From: CAVWXT01 sp963759115
Lineage (GTDB): Bacteria > Planctomycetota > Planctomycetia > Pirellulales > Thermoguttaceae
Reading direction: 5' to 3'
Assembly: GCA_963759115.1 (NCBI GenBank)
Contig: CAVWXT010000001.1
Span: 992,001-1,056,000, forward strand
DNA length: 64,000 nt
In this document: piece after piece, positions 48,366 through 55,524 of the stretch
Layout: each line of letters opens with the position of its first letter
How positions within the stretch are numbered: the first letter of the stretch is position 1
Made by a program: the position numbers and the translations under genes
The notes under the pieces: generated by a model
What the model was told of the DNA's origin: nothing
Database searches by the model: none
Seen by the model: only the letters and a program-made list of their open reading frames with translations

Positions 48366-48428
48366 ATGACAAATCTGCAGAACCTATTGGCCTTGTTATT
48401 ACGGGCGCTCCCAGAGCGTCGGCCATAG
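48366..48428 (+). CDS. leuL: Leucine-rich leader peptide of leuA attenuator
   Basis: An ATG reading frame of 20 codons ending TAG. The peptide is MTNLQNLLALLLRAL followed by PERRP, so 7 of 20 residues are Leu. The codons for Leu are CTG, CTA, TTG, TTG, TTA, TTA and CTC, including two consecutive TTA that are rare in this GC-rich genome. The stop codon lies inside the segment that can pair with the terminator arm, as in classical attenuators. Ribosome stalling when charged tRNA-Leu is low would free that segment. Too short for ordinary gene calling; the position 237 bases before leuA supports it. Confidence 0.8.
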   Translation: MTNLQNLLALLLRALPERRP

Positions 48429-48479
48429 GGTTCGCGCAGAGCCATCAAACTGCGGCAAAAGAATCGAACCCCGAGGCCG
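48420..48479 (+). promoter_or_regulatory. Antiterminator pairing segments of the leu attenuator
   Basis: CGGCCATAGGGTTCG (48420-48434, spanning the leader stop codon) pairs with CGAACCCCGAGGCCG (48465-48479): 7 bp plus 5 bp around a 3-base mismatch. This uses the 5' arm of the terminator, so the two folds exclude each other. A small CGCAG/CTGCG hairpin lies between them. Confidence 0.75.
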
Positions 48480-48499
48480 AACATGCCTTGGGGATTTTT
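48469..48499 (+). terminator. Intrinsic terminator (attenuator) before leuA
   Basis: CCCCGAGGC and GCCTTGGGG form a 9-bp stem (one G-U pair) with loop CGAACAT, followed by ATTTTT. It lies 166 bases before the leuA start and 41 bases after the leader stop. Confidence 0.82.
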
Positions 48500-48664
48500 G
48501 TTGGTGCAAGGGTATCATTCATGATGATGACGTGTGGCCGGAAACGAGGGCGTCGCGGCGGCCCATCGAGGGCATGGCTGGTGTTGCGCGGGCCGACCAA
48601 GGGTCGGCCGTCCGGCGTGCGACAGTAACCAGTTTCAGACCCTCGTTTTCAGAAAAACAGTTCC

Positions 48665-50209
48665 ATGACAGAAGCAACTCCTTCGACATCTCGACACATC
48701 GTAATCTTCGACACCACACTCCGCGACGGCGAGCAATCGCCGGGGGCCAGCATGAATCTGGCCGAAAAGATGGAGGTCGCCCAGGCCCTGGTCGAATTCG
48801 GCGCAGACGTGATCGAAGCCGGCTTTCCCATTGCCTCGCCGGGCGATTTCGAGGCCGTGCGCGAGATCGCCCGCAATATCCGCAGCTCGACGATCTGCGG
48901 ATTGGCCCGCTGCCGCGAGGCCGACATCGATCGGGCCTGGGAGGCCGTCCGCTACGCGCAGCAGGCCCGCATCCACGTCTTCCTCGCCACAAGTGCCATC
49001 CACCGCGAGCATAAGCTGCGGATGGGAAAGGACGAAATCATCGCGCGGGCCGTCGAGAGCGTGAAGCGCGCGGCCGGCTACTGCCCGGACGTGGAATTCT
49101 CGCCGGAAGACGCTTCGCGGACCGAAAGCGATTTCCTTTGTCAGGTGGTCGAAGCGGCGATCGGCGCCGGCGCCACCACGGTCAACATCCCCGATACCGT
49201 CGGTTACGCCACGCCGGCCCACATGGGCAACCTCATTCGCGTGCTCCGCAACCGCGTGCCCAACATCAATAAGGCGATCATCAGCGTCCACTGCCACAAC
49301 GACTTGGGCATGGCCGTGGCCAACAGCCTGGCGGCGGTCGAAGCCGGGGCCGGCCAGGTGGAATGTACGATCAACGGACTGGGCGAGCGGGCCGGCAACT
49401 GCTCGCTCGAAGAGATCGTCATGGCCCTGCGCACCCGCGTCGACTGCTACCACGCCCACACCCGCGTCAACACCCGCCGGCTCGTCCCGACCAGCCGGTT
49501 GGTGGCCAACATCACGGGCATTCAGGTGCAGCGGAACAAGGCCATTGTGGGCCGAAATGCCTTCGCCCACGAGGCCGGCATCCATCAGGACGGCATCCTC
49601 AAGGAACGCACCACCTATGAAATCATGCGGCCCGAGGACGTCGGCCTCTCGATCACCGACCTGGTGTTGGGCAAACACAGCGGCCGGGCCGCCCTGGCCG
49701 ACCGCGCCAAGGCGATGGGCTACAACCTCACCGGCGAGCAGCTCGACACGGTCTTCGAACAGTTCAAAGTCCTGGCCGACAAGAAGAAGGAGATTTACGA
49801 CGCCGACATCGTCGCCTTGATCGAGCAGCAAATCCACGCCGTCAGCGAGAAGTGGACGCTCGATTCCTACAAAGTGGTCTGCGGCACCGGCCAGGTGCCG
49901 GAGGTGACGCTGCGGCTCCGCCGCGGCGACGAGAAACACACCGTCAACGTGGCCTGCGGCGATGGCCCCATCGACGCCATCTTCTTGGCCATCGAACAGA
50001 TCACCGGCATCTCGGCGGTCTGCCGCGATTTTAGCGTCCACAGCGTGACGGTCGGCAAAGACGCGCAGGGCGAGGTGTTGGTTCAGGTGGAGCATAACGG
50101 TCAGTTGTATCGCGGCCGGGCCGTATCGACCGACAGCGTGGAGGCCAGCGCGAAGGCCTTCCTCAATGCACTCAATCGGATTGCGGCCGTCAGCAACGGC
50201 AAACAGTAA
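48665..50209 (+). CDS. leuA: 2-isopropylmalate synthase
   Basis: The first committed enzyme of leucine synthesis, condensing 2-ketoisovalerate with acetyl-CoA. 514 residues, the normal length. The TIM-barrel active site starts IFDTTLRDGEQSPGASM. The metal ligands His-x-His lie in IISVHCHNDLGMAVANS, and GLGERAGNCSLEEIVMAL is the family signature. The C-terminal regulatory LeuA dimer domain (SYKVVCGTGQVPEVTLRLRR to NALNRI) is complete, so leucine feedback inhibition is expected. No strong Shine-Dalgarno is seen before ATG 48665. Transcription is probably controlled by the attenuator upstream. tRNA-Leu(UAA) follows 36 bases after the stop. Confidence 0.95.
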   Translation: MTEATPSTSRHIVIFDTTLRDGEQSPGASMNLAEKMEVAQALVEFGADVIEAGFPIASPGDFEAVREIARNIRSSTICGLARCREADIDRAWEAVRYAQQARIHVFLATSAIHREHKLRMGKDEIIARAVESVKRAAGYCPDVEFSPEDASRTESDFLCQVVEAAIGAGATTVNIPDTVGYATPAHMGNLIRVLRNRVPNINKAIISVHCHNDLGMAVANSLAAVEAGAGQVECTINGLGERAGNCSLEEIVMALRTRVDCYHAHTRVNTRRLVPTSRLVANITGIQVQRNKAIVGRNAFAHEAGIHQDGILKERTTYEIMRPEDVGLSITDLVLGKHSGRAALADRAKAMGYNLTGEQLDTVFEQFKVLADKKKEIYDADIVALIEQQIHAVSEKWTLDSYKVVCGTGQVPEVTLRLRRGDEKHTVNVACGDGPIDAIFLAIEQITGISAVCRDFSVHSVTVGKDAQGEVLVQVEHNGQLYRGRAVSTDSVEASAKAFLNALNRIAAVSNGKQ

Positions 50210-50245
50210 AGCCCTTGCGGCTTTCCATTACAGAAGCGTGTTCTT

Positions 50246-50331
50246 GGCCGAGTGGCGGAATTGGCAGACGCTCGGGACTTAAAATCCCGTGGGGAGTAAT
50301 CCCCGTATGGGTTCGAGCCCCATCCCGGCCA
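50246..50331 (+). tRNA. tRNA-Leu(UAA)
   Basis: Acceptor arm GGCCGAG/CCCGGCC (one A-C mismatch), D-arm with GGAATTGGCAGACG, and anticodon arm CGGGACTTAAAATCCCG with anticodon TAA. The long variable arm GGGGAGTAATCCCC is typical of class II tRNA-Leu. The T-arm is GGGTTCGAGCCC. Discriminator A is present and CCA is not encoded. It reads UUA (and UUG by wobble), the codons concentrated in the leu leader peptide. Confidence 0.93.
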
Positions 50332-50367
50332 TCTTGCTAGTACAATTAGGCAACAAAGTTTTGCCGC

Positions 50368-50800
50368 TCAGCGACCGGTCATTCGCTCTAGCTTCTCCGG
50401 GTACCGAGCCCCTTGCACCGTAATCTTTGATGCGGCGCTTTCGATGTCGCGCAGATCGTCCGGCGCGAGTTCGACGGAGACTGCCCCGATGTTCTCATCC
50501 AAGCGATGCAGCTTCGTGGTGCCTGGGATCGGAACAATCCACGGCTTCTGGGCCAGCAGCCAGGCGAGCGCGATCTGGGCAGGTGTCGCGTTCTTCCGCT
50601 GTGCGATGCTGCCGAGCAGGCTGATGAGGGCCTGATTCGCCTTGAGAGCCTCCGGTGTGAAGCGAGGCAGAGTGCTGCGGAAGTCGGAGCTGTCGAAGGT
50701 CGTTTTCTCGTCCATCTTCCCCGCGAGAAAACCCTTGCCCAGCGGGCTGTACGGCACCAGGCCAATTCCGAGTTCCTCAAGGGTCTCCTTTCAGTCGGCG
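50368..50800 (-). pseudogene. Aldo/keto reductase, N-terminal truncated
   Basis: Only the C-terminal 135-140 residues remain. They start LEELGIGLVPYSPLGKGFLA and include PAQIALAWLLAQKPWIVPIP, GTTKLHRLDENI and VELAPDDLRDIESAA, typical of NADPH-binding AKR C-termini (IPGTTKxxRLxEN). The catalytic Asp, Tyr, Lys and His in the N-terminal half are absent. In frame, a TGA lies just upstream near 50797. The sequence before the break (50800-50870) looks tRNA-like rather than AKR. An internal Met at 50757 could allow a 129-residue product, but this would not be an active enzyme. Confidence 0.8.
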
Positions 50801-50891
50801 CGACAATCGAGTGTTGGTATCGGAAGTCCGTCCTACCGATTGAGCCAACCGACCGTGGCGCGATCCCTTCCGACACGTTGCCGGCAGAGCG

Positions 50892-53315
50892 TTATCCACC
50901 ATAGACGCGGCCGGTAGCGCTGTCGATGCGGGCCCAGAAGGGATGCTGGCGGTCGCCGCGGGTGCGGACGTCATCGAGCATCGTCCGCAGGTCGGGCCGG
51001 ATCATCTGGTCGGCGCCGTTGATCCGCTTGCCGTTGACCATGATCGTGGCGCGCTGTTTGAAATCGAGCGTTCCGCCCGTCCTCTCCGACTTCGGCGCCA
51101 GCCACACGGTCACCTGGCTGGTGCCGGTGTGGATGTTCAGCCCGTTCTTGTCGGTGATCGAGGCCTTCACTTCGGCCGGCAGGGTGCCGGAGGGCGGCGG
51201 CCAATCGGCCGGATCGACGTTCGCTTTCGGCGGCAGCCCCTGCAACTCGACCCACCAGAAGAAGTTGTCCCAGGAACGCATTGTCTTGCAGGCGAACTTC
51301 TGCGGGAAGAAGTTGCGGCGGAAGCGGCCCATCCAGTCGAACAGTCGCAGGATTTCGTCGTAGAAGTCCTCGTGTCCGCGGCCCAGGAACTCGACCACGG
51401 TCGTGTCGAAGCCGATTTTGAGATATTGGTCGAGGTGGCCGAAAGTGGCGTTCTTGCTGAGCTTGCCGCCGTCCAGTTCGCCAGCCACGACGTAGAACGG
51501 CACGTAGCGGGCGTTCTCCCAGTAGAAGGTGCAGTAACGGTCCGATTGGGCCACGATGGGAATCACGCCGGCCCACAGATCGGGGTGCGACAGGCCGATG
51601 TCCCAGGCGGCGTCGCCGCCCATCGAATGGCCCGATAGGTAGACGCGGTCGGTGTCGATGGCGAACCGCCGGCAGGCGTCGCGCAACGAGTTCAACACGG
51701 CGACGTGTTCGCGGGCCGAGTACTCGTAGTGTCTCTGGTGTTCGGCGGTCCACACCGGGGCCACGACGATGTAGCCGTGGCGCGTGGCCTGGCCGGCCCG
51801 CGTTTCGCCGGCCCACGCCCCGGCCCACCAATCCACCTGCAATTCGGCCGAAGAACCGCCGCCGTTGAGGGTGACGATGGTCGGGTAGAGGCGATAAGGG
51901 TCGTACTCCGGCGGAAGTTGCACGTAGTAGGTAACGGGCGGCTCCTTGGTGAGCCCTGCCACTTCAAGCTGATAGTAGCCCGGCTTGCCCTCCACCGGCG
52001 CGGGCGGATCGAAGGGCGGCTTCATGTGGGACAGCAGATTGGCCACCAGCGCCGCGTCCACGTTCGACTCCTGCTTGATGTAGTCGAAGGCCCGCCCGCG
52101 TTCGAGCGAAACCGCCGGGACGAGATACTCGCGAATCAGGCGGCGGACCCGGTACGCGGCCAGCGCCGTGGAAAGGTCCACGGTGGCGGCGTCCGCCCCC
52201 AGCAGCCAGCCGCTGATGGCCAGAGCGACCTTCTGCGTGTCGGCCATTTCTTTGTCGTCGGCGTTTTGCAGGAAGGCCGCCATGCGGTCGAGCGTGTTGT
52301 AGTTGATCTCGGCGGCGATTTCCGCGAGGATCGGTTTGAGGTTTTCCTTCGCGACGGAGTCAGGCACGCGGCCGCTCAATGCCGTGAGGTGCTTGATGAC
52401 GTCCTGCCGCCGGGCCTCGCGAGTGTCGTATTCCTGGATCATCTCGCGGACGCCCTGGAGGATCTCTCCCCCGACGCCCTCGCTGGGGAACTTCCCCAAT
52501 TTGTCGCGGACCAGGCAATGCTGACCGGCGTCGCGCCGCAATTTAAGTTCCGACAACAACTGCTGCGCCGCCAGTTGCTCGATCAAACGAAGCGACTGCG
52601 CCACGTCCTCCTTCTGATCGGGAAATGCCGCCACGAAGCTCTCCAGGGCCTGTCGCGCTTCCTGGTAACGCTCGCCCTGCAAGTAGAAGCGGGCGATCTT
52701 CTTGTAGTCCTCGGCAACTTTCGGATTGACCTGCTTCAAGAGGATTCGCCGCAGGGTGTCCGAGGGAATCGTGCTGGCGGCAATCCGCATGTCCCAGACT
52801 TGTTTGATACCTTCCACCTTCGCCCATTGAGGCGTGAGCTCGGTAATGCCCTGGATGACGGGCACGACCCCCTTGTCGGTCAACATCGTGTAGGTTCGCC
52901 GGCCGAAGTCATCGAAGGCGTCAAGCCGCAACGGCGCCCCCACGCTCTTGACGGTCGGGCCGGAATGCAGGGCATGCTGCCAAATCGTGAACTTCTCTTC
53001 GAGTTGCCGCTTCGCTTCCGGGCGGACCCCGCCCGGAGCAACCAGGCGTTCCGAGAAGAATGTCCGCCGCAAGTTGTCGTCCAGAACGATGATCGTTTGC
53101 AGCGAGCCGCCGTCGTCGGATTGCTTGGCCAACGGCGACTCGGCCAGGCCGGCGACCTTGCCGAGCTTCCCCCGCAAAACACGGCCATCCTTCAGCGCCA
53201 CCTCGGTGGCGGCGGCGATGTTGCCAAAGCTCCCCACCGCGCCCATCCACGCCGCGGCCAGCAGAATCCCCAGCGACCGGGGCCGCCATCTTCGGGCCAT
53301 GTGCTGAATATGCAT
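50892..53315 (-). CDS. Large secreted alpha/beta hydrolase
   Basis: About 807 residues from ATG 53313-53315; the frame is open to 53357 and another Met lies at 53300. The signal peptide is RSLGILLAAAWMGAVGSFGN. The N-terminal half is helical with TPR-like character (YKKIARFYLQGERYQEARQA). The C-terminal half is an esterase/peptidase fold: YPTIVTLNGGGSSAELQVDW (oxyanion region), VYLSGHSMGGDAAWDIGLSH (nucleophile Ser in GHSMGG), VVAGELDGGKLS (probable Asp) and EFLGRGHEDFYDE (probable His). Such two-part proteins are common in planctomycetes. The substrate is unknown; the complete catalytic triad suggests activity in the periplasm. Confidence 0.8.
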   Translation of the reverse strand: MHIQHMARRWRPRSLGILLAAAWMGAVGSFGNIAAATEVALKDGRVLRGKLGKVAGLAESPLAKQSDDGGSLQTIIVLDDNLRRTFFSERLVAPGGVRPEAKRQLEEKFTIWQHALHSGPTVKSVGAPLRLDAFDDFGRRTYTMLTDKGVVPVIQGITELTPQWAKVEGIKQVWDMRIAASTIPSDTLRRILLKQVNPKVAEDYKKIARFYLQGERYQEARQALESFVAAFPDQKEDVAQSLRLIEQLAAQQLLSELKLRRDAGQHCLVRDKLGKFPSEGVGGEILQGVREMIQEYDTREARRQDVIKHLTALSGRVPDSVAKENLKPILAEIAAEINYNTLDRMAAFLQNADDKEMADTQKVALAISGWLLGADAATVDLSTALAAYRVRRLIREYLVPAVSLERGRAFDYIKQESNVDAALVANLLSHMKPPFDPPAPVEGKPGYYQLEVAGLTKEPPVTYYVQLPPEYDPYRLYPTIVTLNGGGSSAELQVDWWAGAWAGETRAGQATRHGYIVVAPVWTAEHQRHYEYSAREHVAVLNSLRDACRRFAIDTDRVYLSGHSMGGDAAWDIGLSHPDLWAGVIPIVAQSDRYCTFYWENARYVPFYVVAGELDGGKLSKNATFGHLDQYLKIGFDTTVVEFLGRGHEDFYDEILRLFDWMGRFRRNFFPQKFACKTMRSWDNFFWWVELQGLPPKANVDPADWPPPSGTLPAEVKASITDKNGLNIHTGTSQVTVWLAPKSERTGGTLDFKQRATIMVNGKRINGADQMIRPDLRTMLDDVRTRGDRQHPFWARIDSATGRVYGG

Positions 53316-53455
53316 ATAACTGTTCCGGGGAAGAAGATCCCGCCAAGTGTAGTTCATTGTGTATCAGCGTAGGCACAAGTCAAGCATAGCCGGCCCACCG
53401 GGTTGACAGCGACTCTGCCGATCCGCAAAATTGGGAAAACTGGCAGGACTGGACC

Positions 53456-53704
53456 ATGCACCAACCGTTGATTCCACATCGAGTTGTCCTAGCGTTGCTG
53501 ACCGTCGCCATCCTCATGCCGATCGTCATCTGTGTAGTTGTTGGTGTAGCTGCCCTTCTCGGTGGGATGGGTGACATTGCAGGGGGGGCAGCACTCCACC
53601 GCGTGGCGATGGGTGGCGGCATCCTGTGGGTGATCGACCTGATCTGCCTTCTCCTGGTCCTGGCAATGGGCACGCTCCACGGTCCCGATGAACCGGAAGA
53701 GTAA
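53456..53704 (+). CDS. Small membrane protein, two helices
   Basis: 82 residues from ATG 53456. Two hydrophobic segments are VVLALLTVAILMPIVICVVV and GGGILWVIDLICLLLVLAMG, joined by a Gly-rich turn; the C-terminus is acidic. No recognised family. It precedes the aminotransferase on the same strand by 112 bases. Coding quality is good (third-position GC), so I believe it is real. Confidence 0.6.
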   Translation: MHQPLIPHRVVLALLTVAILMPIVICVVVGVAALLGGMGDIAGGAALHRVAMGGGILWVIDLICLLLVLAMGTLHGPDEPEE

Positions 53705-53815
53705 GGGTTGATGGCAGGGGCCACAGGGTTCAGGGTTCAGGATTTGAAAACCAGCCTTCCCTCACAAGTGCTAAACCCTGAACCCTGATTTCCGCCCCCA
53801 ACCCCCAAACCCGCT

Positions 53816-54964
53816 ATGGTCAAACAACGCTTGCTCACGCCCGGCCCGACGGAAGTGCCGGAGGCGGCCTTGCTGAACATGGCCCGCCAGGTTACCCACC
53901 ATCGCACGGCCGAGTTTCGCGGCCTGCTGGCCGAGGTGTTTGCCGGACTGAAGTACGTGCTTGCCACCTCCAACGACGTGCTGGTGCTGACCAGTTCCGG
54001 CACGGGGGCGATGGAAGCGGCTGCGGTGAACCTGGTGCCGCGCGGCGGTAAGGCGATTGTGCTCGAATCGGGCAAGTTTGCCGAGCGATGGCGGAAAATC
54101 TGCGAGGCCTATGGAATCCATGTCATACGCCATGAGGTCCCCTGGGGAGAACCGTTCGGGGCTGCCGACGTTGCCCAACTTCTCCAACAACATCCCGACG
54201 CGGTTGCGGTATTCACCACCTTGCTGGAAACCAGCACCGGCGTCGGACACGACATCGAGGCCATCGGCCGGGTGGTCGGCGCGAGCAAGGCGTTGTTGGT
54301 GGTCGATGGCATCAGTGGCGTTGGCGTGATGGAATGTCGCACCGACGCCTGGGGCATCGACGTGTTGGTGGTAGGCGCTCAAAAGGCCCTGATGACGCCA
54401 CCGGGGCTGGCCTTCCTCGCCGTCAGTCCGGCCGCCTGGCAGCAGATTGAATCCATCTCGCGGCCAGCCTTCTACTTCGATCTGTTGGCGTATCGCAAGG
54501 CGCTCGAGGAATCCGACACGCCCTATACGCCGGCCATCCCGTTGGTGAAGGCGTTGGCGGAAAGCCTGCGGATGATCCGGGCGGCGGGAATCGAGAGCAT
54601 CTGGGCGCGGGCCAAGCTGTTGGCGCGGGCGACGCGGGCGGGGATCGATGCCCTGGGCCTGAGGCTGGTCGCAGTCCGGCCCGCCGACGGCATGACCGCC
54701 GTCTATTTCCCCGACGGCTTAGACGGCAAGGGCTTTCTGGAACGGCTGCAAACCCGTTTCGGCATCAAGCTGGCCGGTGGCCAAGGGCCGCTGAAGGGCC
54801 GGATTTTCCGCATCGCCCACATGGGAATGGTCGATGAACTCGACATCCTCTCGACGTTGGCAGCCATCGAACTGGTGCTTGCCGAGATGGGGCGAGACGT
54901 TAAGCTGGGAGCAGGGGTGGCCGCTGCCAGCGGGGTATTCGCCGAGGCACATGCCGCGGGCTAG
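53816..54964 (+). CDS. Class V aminotransferase (serine/alanine-glyoxylate type)
   Basis: A 382-residue PLP enzyme. The N-terminal LLTPGPTEVPEAALLNMARQ and THHRTAEFRGLLAEVF are typical. The PLP Asp/Gln region is KALLVVDGISGVGVMECRTD, the Schiff-base Lys is in VLVVGAQKALMTPPGLAF, and the C-terminal substrate Arg is in GRIFRIAHMGM. It lies 560 bases before serA on the same strand. A class V aminotransferase of this kind can replace SerC in the phosphorylated serine pathway, so the pair probably acts in serine synthesis. Alanine:glyoxylate or related activity is the alternative. Confidence 0.87.
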   Translation: MVKQRLLTPGPTEVPEAALLNMARQVTHHRTAEFRGLLAEVFAGLKYVLATSNDVLVLTSSGTGAMEAAAVNLVPRGGKAIVLESGKFAERWRKICEAYGIHVIRHEVPWGEPFGAADVAQLLQQHPDAVAVFTTLLETSTGVGHDIEAIGRVVGASKALLVVDGISGVGVMECRTDAWGIDVLVVGAQKALMTPPGLAFLAVSPAAWQQIESISRPAFYFDLLAYRKALEESDTPYTPAIPLVKALAESLRMIRAAGIESIWARAKLLARATRAGIDALGLRLVAVRPADGMTAVYFPDGLDGKGFLERLQTRFGIKLAGGQGPLKGRIFRIAHMGMVDELDILSTLAAIELVLAEMGRDVKLGAGVAAASGVFAEAHAAG

Positions 54965-54990
54965 AATTGCTTTGGCTAAGGAGGGGACCA

Positions 54991-55170
54991 ATGGGCGCGG
55001 TCAAAGAAGAAGCTAGAAAGTTGATCGAGAACCTCCCGGACAGTGCAAGCTGGGATGACATCATGTACGAGTTCTATGTGAGGCAAAAAGTTGACGCAGC
55101 CTTGGAGCAGGTGGAAACGGGGGAAGTAGTGCCTCAGGAAGAAGTCGAAAGAAGGTTCCGTGACGAATAA
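54991..55170 (+). CDS. Orphan antitoxin-like small protein
   Basis: 59 residues from ATG 54991 behind a very good AAGGAGGGG. The sequence is acidic and helical: EEARKLIENLPDSASWDDIM, then EFYVRQKVDAALEQVETGEV, ending EEVERRFRDE. It shares the layout of the next small gene (LPDSASWDDI against QPDDSSYDEI; EEVERRF against EEVKRRI), so the two are distant paralogues. Both look like antitoxins of RelE/ParE-type modules. No toxin gene follows this one. Confidence 0.6.
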   Translation: MGAVKEEARKLIENLPDSASWDDIMYEFYVRQKVDAALEQVETGEVVPQEEVERRFRDE

Positions 55171-55209
55171 GAGTCAAGTGAGCCGCTAACCTGGAAATCG
55201 AGAGCGCAA

Positions 55210-55431
55210 ATGGCTGTAACAGAAATCTCACCGAAAAGTCGGATGATCGACATTATTCAGAGCCAGCCGGATGACAGTTCTTACGACGAGATTCTACGAG
55301 AATTAGCTTTTGCGAGAATGATCGAACTCGGGCTGGCCGATTCAGCCGCAGGCAGGACGATCAGCAGCGAGGAGGTCAAACGCAGGATAAAGTCATGGCA
55401 GATACCGAATTGCGTACCTGATCAAGGCTGA
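55210..55431 (+). CDS. Antitoxin-like small protein, C-terminus altered
   Basis: 73 residues. The core is MIDIIQSQPDDSSYDEILRE and LAFARMIELGLADSAAGRTI, and normally such proteins end soon after EEVKRRIKSW. Here the frame runs on for nine residues (QIPNCVPDQG) into the remains of a toxin gene in another frame. This suggests a deletion joined antitoxin and toxin ends. Start ATG 55210. Likely non-functional as a module. Confidence 0.6.
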   Translation: MAVTEISPKSRMIDIIQSQPDDSSYDEILRELAFARMIELGLADSAAGRTISSEEVKRRIKSWQIPNCVPDQG

Positions 55432-55495
55432 CGGCCATGTCGACGTCGTAGGTGTGTTCCACGCGGCACTTGATATGGACCGATATCTGATTTAG
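55397..55495 (+). pseudogene. RelE/ParE toxin, C-terminal remnant
   Basis: In the frame ending TAG 55493-55495 the sequence reads GRYRIAYLIKADGHVDVVGV followed by FHAALDMDRYLI. This is the usual C-terminal strand-turn of RelE/ParE toxins (YRIxYxI...V.vl.v.H). There is no start or N-terminal part, so about two thirds of the gene is gone. It overlaps the 3' end of the antitoxin-like gene. Confidence 0.65.
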
Positions 55496-55524
55496 TCGTA
55501 CCGGAGGAGGTACTAAGTACCATC

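Noticed and set aside
48635..50095. Minus-strand open frame (486 aa) opposite leuA
   Set aside because: Antisense shadow of leuA.
50800..50870. A complete tRNA gene on the minus strand
   Set aside because: D- and anticodon-like arms are visible but the D stem is poorly paired and there is no proper T-arm. Kept only as a possible tRNA fragment.
51705..53372. Plus-strand open frame (555 aa) opposite the secreted hydrolase
   Set aside because: No motifs; the opposite strand encodes a signal peptide and a GHSMGG hydrolase.
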